A stretch of DNA of 64,000 nt from Myxococcales bacterium. Its GTDB lineage: Bacteria; Myxococcota; B64-G9. The position numbers and the translations under genes are program-made. The DNA lies in the NCBI GenBank assembly GCA_012798435.1, contig JAAZNF010000072.1, positions 62,001 to 126,000 on the forward strand, read 5' to 3'. The notes beneath the pieces are model-generated. The model worked only from the letters and a program-made list of their open reading frames with translations. It was not told the DNA's origin and did no database searches. Below are positions 18,296 through 26,929 of this stretch, piece after piece (positions within the stretch are counted from its first letter, which is position 1; each line of letters begins with the position of its first letter).

Positions 18296-19114
18296 ATGCC
18301 CCCCAAAAAGCCGTTGGCCGCAGCGCCCGCCAAGATCTCCGCCCAAGAGTTGCAGGGCATCCTGGGCTTCGCCAAGGGCCTGACCCGGGCCGCCGGGACG
18401 CTGGCCATGTCCTACTTCGGCCGCGCCTCGCCCACCCTGCGTTTCGACCACGACCTGGTGACCGAGGCCGACCTGGCGGTGCAGGACTTCATCCGCAACG
18501 AGGTGCGCCAGAACTATCCCGACCACCAGTTCCTGGGCGAGGAAGGGGACGACGTGCCGCAGGATCGCTCCGGGCCGCTTTGGGTCGTGGATCCGGTGGA
18601 CGGCACCGCCAGCTTCTGCGTCGGCCTGCCGGTGTGGGGCGTGTCGATCGCCCTGTTCCTCGGCGAACGTCCGCTGCTGGGCACCGTTTTCCTGCCCGTG
18701 ACGGGCGAGCTATACAGCGGCGTGGCGGGCGGCCCGGCGCAGCTCAACGACCGCCCTATCCGGGTCCGCAACGAGCCCATCGACGACGAGTCGCTGCTGC
18801 TCACCTACAGCCGGTTCCACTCGGACTTCGCCACGAGTTTTCCGGGCAAGATCCGCTCGCTCGGATCCACCGCCGCCCACATGGTGTACGTAGCCCGCGG
18901 GGCGGCCAGCGGCGCCGTGCTCGGCAACGTGCACGTCTGGGACGTGGCCGCGGGCGCGGTCATCCTGGAGGCCGCCGGGGGCATGCTGCGCGACCTCGAT
19001 GGCAAGAAGGTCTCGCTGGCGGAGTCGCTCACCGGCGAGCGTATCGGGCGCATCCTGCTCGCCTCCGGCCGCAACCAGCACGAGGACATCGCCGGCTCCA
19101 TCCGCCGCAGGTGA
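18296..19114 (+). CDS. Inositol-monophosphatase-family phosphatase
   Basis: 272 residues. Metal-binding motifs of the lithium-sensitive phosphatase family are intact: a GEEGDD-type first acid (residues 80-85), DPVDGTASF (about 99-107) and WDVAAGAVILEAAGG near 220. Substrates in the family include inositol-1-phosphate, PAP (CysQ) and histidinol phosphate (HisN); residues that separate these cannot be read with confidence, and the Ala-Ser instead of Thr-Asn after DGT is a little unusual. A strong GAGGAGGT site precedes the ATG. Divergent from the histidine kinase, with 125 nt between them. Confidence 0.82.
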   Translation: MPPKKPLAAAPAKISAQELQGILGFAKGLTRAAGTLAMSYFGRASPTLRFDHDLVTEADLAVQDFIRNEVRQNYPDHQFLGEEGDDVPQDRSGPLWVVDPVDGTASFCVGLPVWGVSIALFLGERPLLGTVFLPVTGELYSGVAGGPAQLNDRPIRVRNEPIDDESLLLTYSRFHSDFATSFPGKIRSLGSTAAHMVYVARGAASGAVLGNVHVWDVAAGAVILEAAGGMLRDLDGKKVSLAESLTGERIGRILLASGRNQHEDIAGSIRRR

Positions 19115-19128
19115 GATGCGGATTTTTT

Positions 19129-19148
19129 CAAGGGGGCAAGCCCCCTTG
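19129..19148. repeat. G5/C5 palindromic repeat, copy 2
   Basis: CAAGGGGGC / GCCCCCTTG with centre AA, preceded by a T-run. It lies 14 nt after the IMPase-family stop codon and could serve as its 3' end. Confidence 0.8.
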
Positions 19149-19233
19149 CTGAATCCGGCGCTTTCCCCAAACATCGATGGCGTCGGGCAAGGATTTTTCT
19201 TGTGAGCGAATCTTCTTCGGGGGCTTTACAACT

Positions 19234-19473
19234 CTACAAGGAGTGGCCGTTCTCGGGCGTCTTTTCCATCTCGTTCGGGATCCGGCGCAGGCCGCCGGAG
19301 AGGCGCTGCTCGAGCCAGCGGGCGAAGCGCTGCACCAGCAGGAAGGTCAGCAGCAGCAGGGCCACGACCCCGAGTGCCACCAACACTCCCAGCGAGCCGT
19401 CCTGCCCTGCCTGAGTCTCCCCGGCCACGGGAGCTGCGACGAGCGATGAATGGATGTAGTGAAACAGCGCCAT
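19234..19473 (-). CDS. Small single-TM protein of unknown function
   Basis: 79 residues: a polar N-terminal 26 residues, one strong hydrophobic helix (VLVALGVVALLLLTFLLVQ, about 30-48) and a basic, helical tail (RFARWLEQRLSGGLRRIPNE). The layout is that of a small inner-membrane protein with a cytoplasmic amphipathic tail. No recognised family and no good ribosome site, so the gene call itself is moderate. Codon choice is as GC-rich as in the neighbours. Confidence 0.5.
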   Translation of the reverse strand: MALFHYIHSSLVAAPVAGETQAGQDGSLGVLVALGVVALLLLTFLLVQRFARWLEQRLSGGLRRIPNEMEKTPENGHSL

Positions 19474-19696
19474 CGATCAGGCTTGAAAGCAAACTCCGTG
19501 CCAGAGAATTTGCAAGATACCACTCGACGGTCTGACTGGCACTCCATTGAAATAAAAGCATAATTGTCCAACGCGCAACAATGCTTCGTCCCGGCAGGCT
19601 CATTGGAGTGCGAAAAAAAAGTTACAAATTCTGCCCAGGTGCGACAGCGCAGCCGCTGTCGGGTGTTTCTTGCTGCATCGACGCCGATTTTTGGGC

Positions 19697-20179
19697 TCAA
19701 CGGACGAACGAGACGCACCCCTCGATCTCGCCTTCTTTCGTCGCGCCGGAGCAGTACGGGGCCTCCCGGAGCGAGCGCAGGAGGAATCTTGCGCCCCCCT
19801 CGGACAACGTGACTTCCGAGGGCAGACCTTCGGTCGAACAGTTCCCCACGTTGAACAGCCCGCGCGCCGCCAGGTTGAGCGAGCCCGAGGCGGAGGCGGG
19901 CGTACCGGTCACGATGGGATCCGGCCAGGCGAACTCCAGGCGGCCGGTCGGATCCAGGTACACCCGCAGCAGGCAGCCGTCCGGCGAGGCGGTGTTCTCG
20001 ACGACCTGGCCGGCCACCGGCAACACGCCCTCCACCGGCGAGCCGGCGAGTTCTCCGCGGTAACGCAGCTCTCCGGCGGCGCACACCAGCGGCTCCGGCT
20101 CCGGACCACCACCGCCACAGGCGGCCGCAAAGAGCGCAAGAACGCTCCCGGCCACAAGACGGCAAGCCACCACCCTCAT
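19697..20179 (-). CDS. Small lipoprotein of unknown function
   Basis: 160 residues. Signal MRVVACRLVAGSVLALFAAACGGGG gives a lipobox-type Cys near 21 and a Gly linker. The mature protein has conserved-looking cysteines (VCAAGEL, GCLLRVY, NCSTEG, YCSGA, GCVSF) and beta character, suggesting a disulfide-bonded periplasmic domain. The ATG overlaps the pgsA stop by 4 nt, so it is the last gene of the SLT/TPR-AIM24/pgsA unit. A reading frame running further upstream is the pgsA shadow. The 223 nt between its end and the small TM gene show no other gene. Confidence 0.72.
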   Translation of the reverse strand: MRVVACRLVAGSVLALFAAACGGGGPEPEPLVCAAGELRYRGELAGSPVEGVLPVAGQVVENTASPDGCLLRVYLDPTGRLEFAWPDPIVTGTPASASGSLNLAARGLFNVGNCSTEGLPSEVTLSEGGARFLLRSLREAPYCSGATKEGEIEGCVSFVR

Positions 20180-20859
20180 GCCTTTCCTTCCTTGCGCAGG
20201 GCATCCCGGCGATCGAGTTCTTTGACAAAGGCGGCGATGTACTGGGCGGCGCTGAAGATGGAGAAGAACAGCGACAGGCAGATGAGCCACAGGCCCACCA
20301 CGTGGAAGTCGACCCACGGCCGCAGGGGGATGCCCGCCTCGCTGAGCAGGCGGTGGAGCCAGGTCCCGGCCACCAGGTCGTGCAAGAAGGGCGTGACCAG
20401 GGCGATGGGGTAGCGGTAGTGCACGAGCAGGCCCAAGATGCCGATGAGCTGGAAGGCGGTCTTCCACTTGCCCTGCTGACCGGCGGCGATGACCATCCCC
20501 TCGGTCGAGGCGATGCTGCGTAGCCCGGTGATGGACAGCTCCCGCGCCAGCAGCAGCACCACCACCCAAGCGGGGATGCGGCCCAGCGGGACCAGCATGA
20601 CCAGGGTGGACATGGTGATGAGCTTGTCGGCCAGCGGATCCAAAAACTTCCCGAGCACGGTGATCTGTCCCCGGTGGCGCGCCAGCCAGCCGTCGAAGAA
20701 GTCGGTGATGGAGGCGGCGGCGAACAGCGCGGCGGCGATGAAAGAGTTCACCCGGCTCTCGAAGTATACGAACACCAGCACCAGCGGGATGACCAGGATG
20801 CGCGCCATGGTGAGCATGTTGGGCAGGTTCAAGAACTCTTGTTTGAGCGTGGCTTTCAT
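20176..20859 (-). CDS. pgsA: CDP-diacylglycerol-glycerol-3-phosphate 3-phosphatidyltransferase
   Basis: 227 residues, inner membrane. Makes phosphatidylglycerol phosphate from CDP-diacylglycerol, the committed step to PG and cardiolipin. The CDP-alcohol phosphotransferase signature is complete: D-G-x2-A-R-x8-G-x3-D-x3-D, seen as DGWLAR followed by GKFLDPLADK (about residues 54-77). Six hydrophobic helices surround it. A C-terminal 30-residue extension (FVKELDRRDALRKEGKA) is a little longer than in Escherichia coli. It lies 25 nt downstream of the TPR-AIM24 gene and overlaps the lipoprotein gene by 4 nt. Confidence 0.92.
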   Translation of the reverse strand: MKATLKQEFLNLPNMLTMARILVIPLVLVFVYFESRVNSFIAAALFAAASITDFFDGWLARHRGQITVLGKFLDPLADKLITMSTLVMLVPLGRIPAWVVVLLLARELSITGLRSIASTEGMVIAAGQQGKWKTAFQLIGILGLLVHYRYPIALVTPFLHDLVAGTWLHRLLSEAGIPLRPWVDFHVVGLWLICLSLFFSIFSAAQYIAAFVKELDRRDALRKEGKA

Positions 20860-20884
20860 GGTTCACCCGGAAGGCCGGACCGCG

Positions 20885-22174
20885 TCATGCCTCCAACAAG
20901 AACACCTCGCCCGCGCCCGTGAGCTCGAGCCAGGCCCCGGTGGGCAGGGGCGCCGTGCCGGCCAACAGCCGAGGCACCAGGCTGCCGGACCAGCCCGCCA
21001 GGCGGGTGGCTGGCAGCAGGGCCTTGCCCTCCAGCGGAACGCGCCGGACCGCACCGCGCGTGTGGAGGACCACCGTGGCCGGCCCGAACAGATGGAAGAT
21101 GGGCAGGTCCACTCCGCCCTCGGCCGTGAGGCGGCCGTTCTCCCAGGAGGACGTGTCGCCGAAAGCGCACACCAGCTCCTCGTTGAAATAGGCCGCGCCC
21201 TGGGTGTGCATGAGCGACCAGAACTCGCCCTCGCGCGCCATGAAGATCGCCTTCCCCTCGCCCTCGAGCAGGGCCATGCTGCGGGAACCGCTGCCGAAGC
21301 CGTGCTGGGTCTGTTCGCCTCCAAAACGTTTCTGCAGGGCGGTGATGCGCACCTCGCCCTCCAGCCAGGCCAGCAGCGAGAGCCGTGCGTGGAAGCGGCC
21401 CACAAGACGCACGGAAAATTCGCGCGGCCCGAACGAGATGGCCTCGGGGTTCTCCGCCGGCGGCGGTTTCGACCAGGCGCGGGGGCCACGCTCTTCGGCC
21501 GACCAGCTCTCCACGCCGGCCGGCGGCTCGGCGGGGGCTGGCCGGGGCGGAGCGTTGTCGAGCCCGTGGAACGGAAAATTGCGCTCCTCGATCTCCCGGA
21601 AACCCTCCGAGGCCGCCTCGGCCACCTGCCGCCGGGCCTCCTGGACCTGCTCCTCGGCTGGCGGTGGGGCGGAGGCCGCCCCGGCGCCTTCCAGGAAGCG
21701 CTCCAGGCCTCTCACGCCGGCGCGGGAGAAGTGTTCCCGGGCCTCGTCTTTCTTGCCTTGGCGGAGCCGCAGCAGCCCCAGGGTGCGGTGGGCCTTCTCG
21801 TGGCCGGGCTGAATCTCGATGGCCGCCTCGAGCTCCATGCCGGCCTCCGGCAGCATGCCGGCCTTGAGGTACACCATGGCCAGGTTCACACGCAGGGTCA
21901 CGTCACGGGGGAAGCGCTCGACCAGGCCGCGGTAGATCTCGATGGCACGCGCGAACAGGCCGAGCTTGAAGTACACCAGTCCCAGCAGGTTCTGGCCCCG
22001 GGCGTTGCGCGGCTTGATGGCGAAGGCCTTTTCCAGCTGGGCGCGCGCCTCGTCCATCTTTCCGGCCTGGAGCAGCTCGCCCCCCTGGTACAGGTGGTAC
22101 AAAAAGTCGTCGTCGATCTCGTCCTCGGTCTCTTCCTCGAGGGTCTCGGAAGGCGGACGGGGTTCTTCGCTCAT
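20885..22174 (-). CDS. TPR protein with C-terminal AIM24-like domain
   Basis: 429 residues, no signal peptide. An acidic N-terminal tail leads into about four TPR units (30-165, with patterns such as GQNLLGLVYFKLGLFARAIE). A proline-rich linker follows (about 175-240). Residues 240-429 are Gly-rich beta sheet (SGSRSMALLEGEGKAIFMAREGE, VDLPIFHLFGPATVVLHTRG), resembling the AIM24/TIM24-type beta-prism domain. Start at 22174 shares ATGA with the upstream SLT gene. AIM24 proteins have no firm biochemical role; the TPR part suggests a scaffold. The AIM24 assignment is moderate. Confidence 0.7.
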   Translation of the reverse strand: MSEEPRPPSETLEEETEDEIDDDFLYHLYQGGELLQAGKMDEARAQLEKAFAIKPRNARGQNLLGLVYFKLGLFARAIEIYRGLVERFPRDVTLRVNLAMVYLKAGMLPEAGMELEAAIEIQPGHEKAHRTLGLLRLRQGKKDEAREHFSRAGVRGLERFLEGAGAASAPPPAEEQVQEARRQVAEAASEGFREIEERNFPFHGLDNAPPRPAPAEPPAGVESWSAEERGPRAWSKPPPAENPEAISFGPREFSVRLVGRFHARLSLLAWLEGEVRITALQKRFGGEQTQHGFGSGSRSMALLEGEGKAIFMAREGEFWSLMHTQGAAYFNEELVCAFGDTSSWENGRLTAEGGVDLPIFHLFGPATVVLHTRGAVRRVPLEGKALLPATRLAGWSGSLVPRLLAGTAPLPTGAWLELTGAGEVFLLEA

Positions 22175-22830
22175 GGTTTTTTCGGCTCCTCCGGGGCGGT
22201 GGCCGGCTTGCCGGCGCCGGCCGCGTCCAGGCCCTTGAAGTAGCGGTACAACTGCAGCACCCGCCGCACGTAGTTCTGGGTCTCGGCGATCGGCGGGATG
22301 GACATGGTGCGGAACACCGCCTGATGCCCGGCGTTGTAGGCGGCCAGGGTGAGCACGATGTCGCCGTCGAAGGTGTTGGCCAGCGTGCGCAGGTAGCGGG
22401 TGCCGCCCAGGATGTTCTGGCGCGGGTCGAAGACGTCCTGCACCCCCATCTCGGCGGCGGTGGCTGGCATGAGCTGCATCAGCCCCTGCGCCCCGGCGTG
22501 GGACACCGCGGCGGGGTTGAAGGCGCTCTCGACGGTGATCACCGCCCGGATCAGCGCGGCGGGGATGGTGTAGCGCTTGGAGGCCTCCAGGATGTGGTGG
22601 TCGTAGTCGCGCACCAGGCGCGGCGGGGCCAGGTAGGCCGAGGAGCGACGCGGCGGCGCGGCCTTCTTGCGCGGGATGGGCGAGTCGATGGGCCGGTAGC
22701 GTGGATCGGTGGGCACGTTGGTGAAGTGCACCACCCCCTCCTCGTCCACGAAACTGTACACGTCGGCCCGCGCCGTCGGCGCCATGAGCGCCACGAGGAA
22801 GACGGGCAAAACCACTGCACGCAAGACCAT
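22171..22830 (-). CDS. Lytic transglycosylase (SLT) with DUF4124
   Basis: 219 residues, exported: signal peptide of about 22 residues ending in a TARA-type site. A short DUF4124 segment (VYSFVDEEGVVHFTNVP) precedes the SLT goose-lysozyme-like domain, with the catalytic Glu in VITVESAFNP, then GAQGLMQLMPATA, NILGGTRYL and LAAYNAGHQAV. It cleaves peptidoglycan with formation of 1,6-anhydro-muramyl ends (family). The C-terminal 20 residues are Ala/Pro/Lys-rich. First gene of the operon continuing to TPR-AIM24, pgsA and a lipoprotein. The start at 22830 has the best signal peptide. Confidence 0.88.
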   Translation of the reverse strand: MVLRAVVLPVFLVALMAPTARADVYSFVDEEGVVHFTNVPTDPRYRPIDSPIPRKKAAPPRRSSAYLAPPRLVRDYDHHILEASKRYTIPAALIRAVITVESAFNPAAVSHAGAQGLMQLMPATAAEMGVQDVFDPRQNILGGTRYLRTLANTFDGDIVLTLAAYNAGHQAVFRTMSIPPIAETQNYVRRVLQLYRYFKGLDAAGAGKPATAPEEPKKP

Positions 22831-22857
22831 GCGGACCGGCCCTTTCGCAACCGCCGG

Positions 22858-22887
22858 ATTGTAGCATCCGGCTTTGCGCCCCCGCAA
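22858..22887 (-). promoter_or_regulatory. Promoter of the SLT-pgsA operon
   Basis: Reading the minus strand: TTGCGG (22887-22882), 18-nt spacer, TACAAT (22863-22858). The start point would be near 22851, about 20 nt before the SLT ATG. It is divergent from, and almost touching, the nadB promoter. Confidence 0.55.
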
Positions 22888-22890
22888 CAA

Positions 22891-22919
22891 TTGACTGGAT
22901 CCGCGCCCGCTCCTATGCT
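22891..22919 (+). promoter_or_regulatory. Near-consensus promoter of nadB, positioned for a leaderless mRNA
   Basis: TTGACT at 22891-22896, exactly 17 nt, TATGCT at 22914-22919. Seven nucleotides later is the A of an ATG (22927). With normal start-site spacing the first transcribed base would be that A. Confidence 0.7.
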
Positions 22920-22926
22920 GCGGCAC

Positions 22927-24585
22927 ATGAAGCGCCACCCACACGAGAGCCGCGGTACCTACGCGGCGGACTTTTTGGTGATCGGCGGAGGGTTGGCCGG
23001 CCTCACCTTCGCCCTGCACGCCGGCACCAGCGGCTCGGTGCTGGTGCTGGCCAAGGGAGACGAGAGCGCCTCGGCCTCGGACAAGGCCCAGGGCGGCATC
23101 GCCTCGGTCATGGACGAGGAGGACTCCTTCGAGCTGCACGAGCGGGATACGCTGCGGGCCGGGGCCGGCCTGTGCCACCCCGACATCGTGCGCCTGTGCA
23201 TCCAGTCCGGCCCGGCGCGCATCCGGGAGCTGATCGCCTGGGGCGTCCCCTTCTCCCGACAGCGAGCCGGCAGGCGCTTCGACCTGGGCCGCGAGGGAGG
23301 GCACTCCCAGCGCCGCATCCTGCACGCCGGCGACATCACCGGCCACGAGATCATGCGCACCCTGGCGCGGCGGGCCGGCGCCACACCGTCCATCCGCCAG
23401 GAGCCGCACAAGCTGGCCGTGAACCTGATCCTGGAGGACACCCCGGCGGGCCGGGTGTGTCGAGGGGTGTACGCCCTGGATCGCAAGAGCGGCCGGGTGG
23501 AGACCATCCTGGGCCGCTGCACGGTGCTGGCCACCGGCGGCGCGGGCAAGGTGTACCTCTACACCAGCAACCCGGATGTGGCCTCCGGCGACGGGATGGC
23601 CATGGCCTGCCGGGCGGGCGCCGAGATGGCCAACCTGGAGTTCGTGCAGTTCCACCCGACCTGCCTGTACCACCCGAAGGCCAAGTCGTTCTTGCTGTCC
23701 GAGGCGCTGCGCGGGGAGGGCGGGGTGCTGCGGCGCCTCGACGGCAGCGAGTTTTTGGAGCGTTATGACCGCCGCGGATCTCTGGCGACCAGAGACGTGG
23801 TGGCCCGGGCCATCGACTTCGAGCTCAAGAAGTCCGGCGACGACTGCGTGCTCCTGGACATGACCGCGCTCGATGGCCGGTTCCTGGCCCGCCGCTTCCC
23901 CAACCTGCTGCGGCGCTGCCTGGAGTTCGGTCTCGACATGCGGCGCCAACCTCTGCCGGTGGTGCCGGCAGCGCACTACTTCTGCGGCGGGGTGCGCACC
24001 GATCGCCGTGGACGCACCACGGTGCCCGGGCTGTACGCCATCGGCGAGGTGGCCTGCACCGGCTTTCACGGCGCCAACCGCCTGGCCTCGAACTCGCTGC
24101 TGGAGGCCCTGGTGTTCGGCCACCTGGCGGCGCAGGACGCCCGCGAATGGATCCGCAGCGCCCCGCCGCTCCGGCGTCCCCCGCGCGCCTGGGACACGGG
24201 CCAGGCCTCGGACTCCGACGAGAGCGTTGTGGTCTCGCACACCTGGGACGAGATCCGGCGCTGCATGTGGAACTTCGTGGGCATCGTGCGCAGCGATCGC
24301 CGGCTGGAGCGGGCCGCCCGCCGCATCGCCATGGTCCAGGAGGAGATCCGGGAGTACTACTGGAAGACCCTGCTCACGCCCGACCTGCTGGAGCTTCGCA
24401 ACCTGGCCATGGTGGCCGAGCTGGTGATCGCCTGCGCCCGGGTCCGCCGCGAGAGCCGTGGCCTGCACTACAACCTGGACTGTCCGCGGCCCCGCGCCAG
24501 CGAGCGGCACGACACCGTCATCGCCCGGCGCGGGCGAAGACTGAGCCGCGCACCGAATCGAGCGGGGGCCTTCACCTGGCCTTGA
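22927..24585 (+). CDS. nadB: L-aspartate oxidase
   Basis: 552 residues. Oxidises L-aspartate to iminoaspartate, the first step of NAD synthesis, with FAD; normally works with NadA, which is not in this window. Motifs: dinucleotide-binding GGGLAGL (about 22-28), SASDKAQGGIAS, EGGHSQRRILHAGDITG, the active-site block FVQFHPTCLY, a second FAD segment GLYAIGEVACTGFHGANRLASNSLLEAL, and the fumarate-reductase-like C-terminal helices. Start: ATG 22927, chosen because another ATG at 22915 lies inside the predicted -10 box. No ribosome-binding site is visible at either. The 3' end overlaps the convergent lipoprotein by 14 nt. Confidence 0.93.
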   Translation: MKRHPHESRGTYAADFLVIGGGLAGLTFALHAGTSGSVLVLAKGDESASASDKAQGGIASVMDEEDSFELHERDTLRAGAGLCHPDIVRLCIQSGPARIRELIAWGVPFSRQRAGRRFDLGREGGHSQRRILHAGDITGHEIMRTLARRAGATPSIRQEPHKLAVNLILEDTPAGRVCRGVYALDRKSGRVETILGRCTVLATGGAGKVYLYTSNPDVASGDGMAMACRAGAEMANLEFVQFHPTCLYHPKAKSFLLSEALRGEGGVLRRLDGSEFLERYDRRGSLATRDVVARAIDFELKKSGDDCVLLDMTALDGRFLARRFPNLLRRCLEFGLDMRRQPLPVVPAAHYFCGGVRTDRRGRTTVPGLYAIGEVACTGFHGANRLASNSLLEALVFGHLAAQDAREWIRSAPPLRRPPRAWDTGQASDSDESVVVSHTWDEIRRCMWNFVGIVRSDRRLERAARRIAMVQEEIREYYWKTLLTPDLLELRNLAMVAELVIACARVRRESRGLHYNLDCPRPRASERHDTVIARRGRRLSRAPNRAGAFTWP

Positions 24586-25165
24586 GCTGATAGCTCTTGA
24601 GTTGCAGCAGGCTCTGGGGAAGGATTCGCGCGCCGTCGCGGAAGTCGGTGCGGATCTGCACGATGCCCACCCCTCGGGCGAAGGTCATGTGGTTCTCCAT
24701 GGCCCGGGTGTCACTGAGGCGCACCTCCATGCGCACCGTCACGCAGTCGCGGAACACCCCCGCCGGCACCCGCACCTCGTGGCCGACCGTCACGATCTCG
24801 TAGCGTTCGACGGTCTTGATGTCGGCCACCGAGAGCCACTGGGTACCCACCGAAAGCGGCGTCTTGAGGAGGTAGCGCACGTCGCCATCGCGCAACCCGT
24901 CCCCGTCCCAGCGCAAGCGCGAAGGCGCCGGTCGATCGTCGATGAAGAAGCTCTTCTCCTCACGCACGATGGTCACGGTCAGATCGGCCTGCGGCTGGCC
25001 CTGGAAGGTGGTGGCGTAGGTCCAGCGGTTCCCGACGTTCAGGGGGTAATACTCCTGCGCCGCCGCCTTGGCGCCGCCCGCCGGCGTCACGTGGGCGCAC
25101 CCCGCGGTGACCAGCAGGCCGGAAAGCGCCAACGCGAAGAGGCTGTGACGTGCGAGTGCGTTCAT
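24572..25165 (-). CDS. Lipoprotein of unknown function
   Basis: 197 residues. AAGGAG 6 nt before the ATG at 25165 and a clear lipoprotein signal (LLVTAGC, Cys23). The mature part begins with YYPLNVGNRWTYATTFQG, a pattern common in secreted proteins of this kind from deltaproteobacteria (a beta-sandwich opening), followed by alternating strands; it ends in LLQLKSYQLKAR. No enzyme motif. It sits 11 nt downstream of the HEAT-repeat lipoprotein, so the two are very likely cotranscribed and may work at the same membrane. Confidence 0.75.
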   Translation of the reverse strand: MNALARHSLFALALSGLLVTAGCAHVTPAGGAKAAAQEYYPLNVGNRWTYATTFQGQPQADLTVTIVREEKSFFIDDRPAPSRLRWDGDGLRDGDVRYLLKTPLSVGTQWLSVADIKTVERYEIVTVGHEVRVPAGVFRDCVTVRMEVRLSDTRAMENHMTFARGVGIVQIRTDFRDGARILPQSLLQLKSYQLKAR

Positions 25166-25176
25166 GGCTTTCTCCT

Positions 25177-26094
25177 TCAGGGCCCATTGCTCCGGACGCG
25201 GGGGGCATCCGCCGCCGTGCGCAGCGGGTCGTCCGACGGACGCTCCGCCTCTTGCAGGGCGCGGGCGGCTCGTTCCCGGATGGCGGGCGATTCATGCCCC
25301 GCCGAGAGCGTGAACAGGTAGCCCCTGGCCACCGGGCCGCCGAGCTCGGCCAGCGCGGAGATGGTCTGGAGCAGGAACAGCTGGTCGCGATCCTTCGCGG
25401 CGCGGATCAGCGGCTCCGCAGCCTGGACGTCCCCCTGGGCGACCAGCACTCCGACCGCCTCCAGCACCACCTCGGGCACCGGATCCCGCAAGAGTTCGAT
25501 GACGCGGGGCACGAGCTGCGGCGCGCGCCGCTCCCGCAGCGCCTTGAGGGCGGTGAGGCGCTGCGAAGCCTCCGGCGAGGCCAGCAGCCCGGCCAGCTGC
25601 TCGAGCGAGTACTCCCGGCTGGCCAGGTCGCTCTCCAGGTTCTTGATCGCGTCCTGCACCGCCCGGCGCAAAACGCGCGCGAACCCGGCGGCGGAATTCA
25701 GCGCCTCGGGCTCCTGGACCTCGAACGCCTCGCCGCGCGCCGAGAGCCTCTCCCGCACCCCGTTCTCTTGCCAGCGGGAGAGCAACAATTCGACCTGGAC
25801 ACCGCGGTACAGTCCGGTTTCGCCGGGGTTGGCCGCCTCGTGCTCGGTGGCCAGGGTGATGGTGAGCTCGGCCTGGAAGACCCCCGGCCGGTCGGGGCTG
25901 GCCAGGGCCAGCCGCCGGCTGCCGGACAGCGCCTGCTCCAGCGTCTGGCGGGCGCGCTCCGTGTCGAACAGCTCTTCCTCGTGGCCAGAGCGGTCGAAGA
26001 CCGCCACCGCCGCGACCTCCAAGCGCTGTCCGCGCTCGCAGCGACAGCCGGCGATCACCACCAGTGCGGCCCAGCACCCGAGCAGAAAGAGCAT
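25177..26094 (-). CDS. HEAT-repeat lipoprotein
   Basis: 305 residues. Signal MLFLLGCWAALVVIAGC gives an acylated Cys at about 17. Residues 20-170 are a domain with no recognised motif (EAELTIT-like strands, LLLSRW). Residues 185-290 show three to four HEAT-type helical pairs (SQRLTALKALRERR, VPEVVLEAVGVLVAQGD, DQLFLLQTISALAELGG, PAIRERAARALQEAE). HEAT proteins bind other proteins, so a periplasmic scaffold is the natural inference. The start at 26094 lacks a good ribosome site; an upstream GTG would add about seven residues. Cotranscribed with the following lipoprotein. Confidence 0.72.
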   Translation of the reverse strand: MLFLLGCWAALVVIAGCRCERGQRLEVAAVAVFDRSGHEEELFDTERARQTLEQALSGSRRLALASPDRPGVFQAELTITLATEHEAANPGETGLYRGVQVELLLSRWQENGVRERLSARGEAFEVQEPEALNSAAGFARVLRRAVQDAIKNLESDLASREYSLEQLAGLLASPEASQRLTALKALRERRAPQLVPRVIELLRDPVPEVVLEAVGVLVAQGDVQAAEPLIRAAKDRDQLFLLQTISALAELGGPVARGYLFTLSAGHESPAIRERAARALQEAERPSDDPLRTAADAPRVRSNGP

Positions 26095-26218
26095 GATCCG
26101 ACGATGTCTTGCGACAAAACACGCCGCCTCGGACCCAGCGTGTGCCGGCGCGACCGACCGCGGGGTCCAGCCCGCCAGCGTGGGCGGGCGCGCGTACATC
26201 CGGCGGAAGCGACCTGCG

Positions 26219-26929
26219 CTACGAGGCCAGCATGGCATGGCAAGATCCGTCCGTGGATGCGAGATCCGAAAGCACCTCGGCGGCCGACCGCTCCACCAAC
26301 TGCCAGCCGAGGCGTTGCGCCAGGCGCCGGGCCACCTCCGTCGCTGCCTGCACGAGCGGCGGCGGCGGGACGCGAAACCGCGCCAGCGAGGTCACGCCGC
26401 GGTGGCGCAGGCCGCAGGGAACGATGGTGTCGAACCCGCCAATGTCCGGGCCGAGGTTGAGCGCGAACCCGTGGGTGGAAACGCGCCGTTCGATGTGGAA
26501 ACCGACCGCCGCGATCTTGTCATCCCCCACCCACACGCCGGGGTGGGCATCCGACCAGCGGGCCGCGACATCTTGGGTCGCCAAGAAGTCGATGAGCGAC
26601 TCGGCGTTCGCGCGCACCCACGCCGGCACCGCGAGTTTCATCGCCTCGAGCGAAACTACGGGGTACCCCACCAGCTGTCCCGGGCCGTGGTAGGTGACGT
26701 CCCCCCCCCGCTTCACCCGGATCACCGGGATGTTCCGGCGCTGGTATTCGGCCGCTGGTAGTCGAAGGTGCGCAGGATCGGCGTGACGTCCCAGGGTGAT
26801 GGTGGGCGGGTGCTCGAGCAGCAGCAACGTCCCCTCGCCTCCCCGGCGCACTCGCTCGGCCGCGGCGTGCTGTAGAGCCAGCGCCTCCAGGTAGGGCACG
26901 CGCCCCAGAAAGGCCCAGCGGACGAGCAT
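26219..26929 (-). CDS. lipB: Octanoyltransferase (lipoate biosynthesis)
   Basis: 236 residues, cytoplasmic. Moves octanoyl from acyl carrier protein to lipoyl domains of dehydrogenase complexes, for later sulfur insertion by LipA (not in this window). Motifs: RGGDVTYHGPGQLVGYP, the catalytic Lys in VGDDKIAAVGFHI, and the catalytic Cys in IVPCGLRHRGVTSL. The protein extends about 20 residues beyond the usual C-terminus. Its ATG shares one base with the TGA of the phosphoesterase gene upstream, so the two are translationally coupled. Confidence 0.95.
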   Translation of the reverse strand: MLVRWAFLGRVPYLEALALQHAAAERVRRGGEGTLLLLEHPPTITLGRHADPAHLRLPAAEYQRRNIPVIRVKRGGDVTYHGPGQLVGYPVVSLEAMKLAVPAWVRANAESLIDFLATQDVAARWSDAHPGVWVGDDKIAAVGFHIERRVSTHGFALNLGPDIGGFDTIVPCGLRHRGVTSLARFRVPPPPLVQAATEVARRLAQRLGWQLVERSAAEVLSDLASTDGSCHAMLAS

